The notes under the pieces are model-generated. The model searched no databases, was not told where the DNA came from, and saw only the letters and a list, made by a program, of their open reading frames with translations. DNA of 64,000 nucleotides from Stutzerimonas urumqiensis (GTDB taxonomy: Bacteria; Pseudomonadota; Gammaproteobacteria; Pseudomonadales; Pseudomonadaceae), in the NCBI RefSeq assembly GCF_003640395.1, contig NZ_RBZQ01000002.1, forward strand, positions 248,001 to 312,000, given 5' to 3'. The position numbers were made by a program, and so were the translations under genes. Numbering within the stretch: position 1 is the first letter of the stretch; each line of letters opens with the position of its first letter. This document shows, piece by piece, positions 63,057 through 64,000 of the stretch.

Positions 63057-64000
63057 ATGACCGCAGTCAACGGCGCCCAGCCGCTCGCCCCGCATGACCT
63101 CATCGACGAAGAGCTTTACCCGATCCGCGAAGTCGCACGGCTCACGGGGGTCAATCCGGTCACGCTGCGCGCCTGGGAACGCCGCTACGGGCTCATCCAG
63201 CCGGTCCGCACGCCCAGTGGCCATCGGCTCTACTCGCGCGCCAACATCGAGGCCGTGCGGCAGATACTCGACTGGACCGAGCGCGGTGTCGCCATCAGCA
63301 AGGTCGGCAGTCTGCTATCGCGCCTCGAGCCGGCGGCTCCCCTCGTCCCGGCGATACAGGCGAACAACCACAGCGAGACTGCCGACTGGCAGGCGCACCT
63401 GCGCCAGGCCACCGTTCGCTTCGACGAGGCCGAACTCGATCGGCTGTACGGCCAGTTGCTCAACCTCTATCCGCTGGCGACGGTCGTCCTCGAGGTGCTG
63501 CTGCCGGTCTGGAAGGCGACGCTGGACCAGTCCGGCTTCGGCGCGATGAGCGAATGGCTGTTCCTCGATGCGTTCCTGCGTCAGCGCACGTTCGCCCGAC
63601 TCCAGCTCGAACAACACCGCGGGCACGAGCCGGTGCTGCTCGCCACCCTGCCGGGCCAGGCGCGGGAATTCGAATCCCTGGCCGCCGGCCTGTTGCTGTG
63701 CAGCGAGACGGCCTCGGTGCGCGTGCTGCCCACCGAGCAGCCGCTCGACGAGCTCGCGCTGATCTGCGGCAAGCTGCAACCGCACGCCCTGGTGCTCTAC
63801 TCCAACCATGCCTTCGGCCCGGACTTCAAGCGCCAGCTCGATCGCATCGCCCCTGCCGTCGACTGCCCCGTCGCCCTGGCCGGCGAGGCTTGCGAGCTGG
63901 CCGCCGACCTGCTCGCCGGCAGCCCCATAGCCTGCCTCGGCCCCAGCGGCGCCGGTTCAGCCCGCCGGCTGGCCCGGTTCATCACCGGCCACCTCGACAC
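63057..64000 (+). CDS. MerR-family LitR-like light regulator, C-terminus cut
   Basis: At least 314 residues, running off the right edge with no stop. The MerR winged helix is at residues 20-90 (YPIREVARLTGVNPVTLRAWERRYG, in parts YPIREVARLTGV and LRAWERRYGL; then TPSGHRLYS). Residues 105-190 match the helical cap of CarH/LitR. A Rossmann-like cobalamin-binding fold follows from 190. The motif DXHXXG expected for adenosylcobalamin is Q201-A-R-E-F-E206 here, so B12 binding is unlikely. This fits class II LitR, which works with a LOV protein. It probably represses the photolyase locus in the dark. Confidence 0.85.
   Translation, partial: MTAVNGAQPLAPHDLIDEELYPIREVARLTGVNPVTLRAWERRYGLIQPVRTPSGHRLYSRANIEAVRQILDWTERGVAISKVGSLLSRLEPAAPLVPAIQANNHSETADWQAHLRQATVRFDEAELDRLYGQLLNLYPLATVVLEVLLPVWKATLDQSGFGAMSEWLFLDAFLRQRTFARLQLEQHRGHEPVLLATLPGQAREFESLAAGLLLCSETASVRVLPTEQPLDELALICGKLQPHALVLYSNHAFGPDFKRQLDRIAPAVDCPVALAGEACELAADLLAGSPIACLGPSGAGSARRLARFITGHLD

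Overview
The window is high-GC gammaproteobacterial chromosome of the Pseudomonas/Stutzerimonas type. The evidence is a long run of core genes in Pseudomonas order: sutA, the glnK-amtB pair, comM, rpmB-rpmG, coaBC-dut-algC-argB, pyrE/crc, rph, yicC-gmk-rpoZ-spoT and a dad locus with a PauR-type regulator. REP palindromes of the Pseudomonas kind lie between some genes. No rRNA, tRNA or CRISPR array was seen.

Layout. 0-10 kb: end of xerC, a YigB-type phosphatase, sutA, a YjbQ protein, amtB and glnK (nitrogen), then ubiK, comM, a GGDEF/EAL protein and rep. 10-25 kb: ribosomal proteins L28 and L33, radC, CoA and dUTP metabolism, the long form of algC, argB, pyrimidine synthesis, crc, RNase PH, yicC, gmk, rpoZ, spoT and ridA. 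25-31 kb: a FecR/OmpA envelope pair, a glyceraldehyde-3-phosphate dehydrogenase, and a translationally packed run of two GH13 enzymes and a DUF1080 protein. 31-37 kb: xpt, a cupin, cytochrome c5, a PauR-type regulator and D-amino-acid/polyamine catabolism (RidA, dadA, Lrp-type regulator, PuuB-type oxidase). From memory of the P. aeruginosa PAO1 map, this last block lies between rep and rpmG there, so it looks relocated here.

37-47 kb is more strain-variable: a phospholipase D-like lipoprotein, a secreted unknown, an Mpo1-like membrane protein, a Crp-family regulator, a chemoreceptor with its sensor at the C-terminus, a two-domain 3-hydroxyacyl-CoA dehydrogenase, an unknown polytopic membrane protein and an IclR regulator. 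47-51 kb holds a tightly coupled three-gene envelope operon of unknown function. 51-52.3 kb is a genomic scar with remains of an AlbA/Schlafen-type ATPase gene, a type I restriction hsdR fragment, a 12-bp tandem repeat and REP DNA. 52.3-59 kb encodes beta-oxidation (paired acyl-CoA dehydrogenases plus a fused hydratase/dehydrogenase) and gabD. A 14-bp motif in front of the IclR gene recurs in front of the beta-oxidation operon, suggesting one regulon.

59-64 kb looks like a light-response locus: photolyase with a YbgA-type protein, an SDR epimerase, a short LOV photoreceptor with the photoactive cysteine, and, head-to-head with it, a MerR/LitR-type regulator whose presumed B12-ligand residues are replaced. 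This locus and the 47-51 kb operon are the best candidates for further work.
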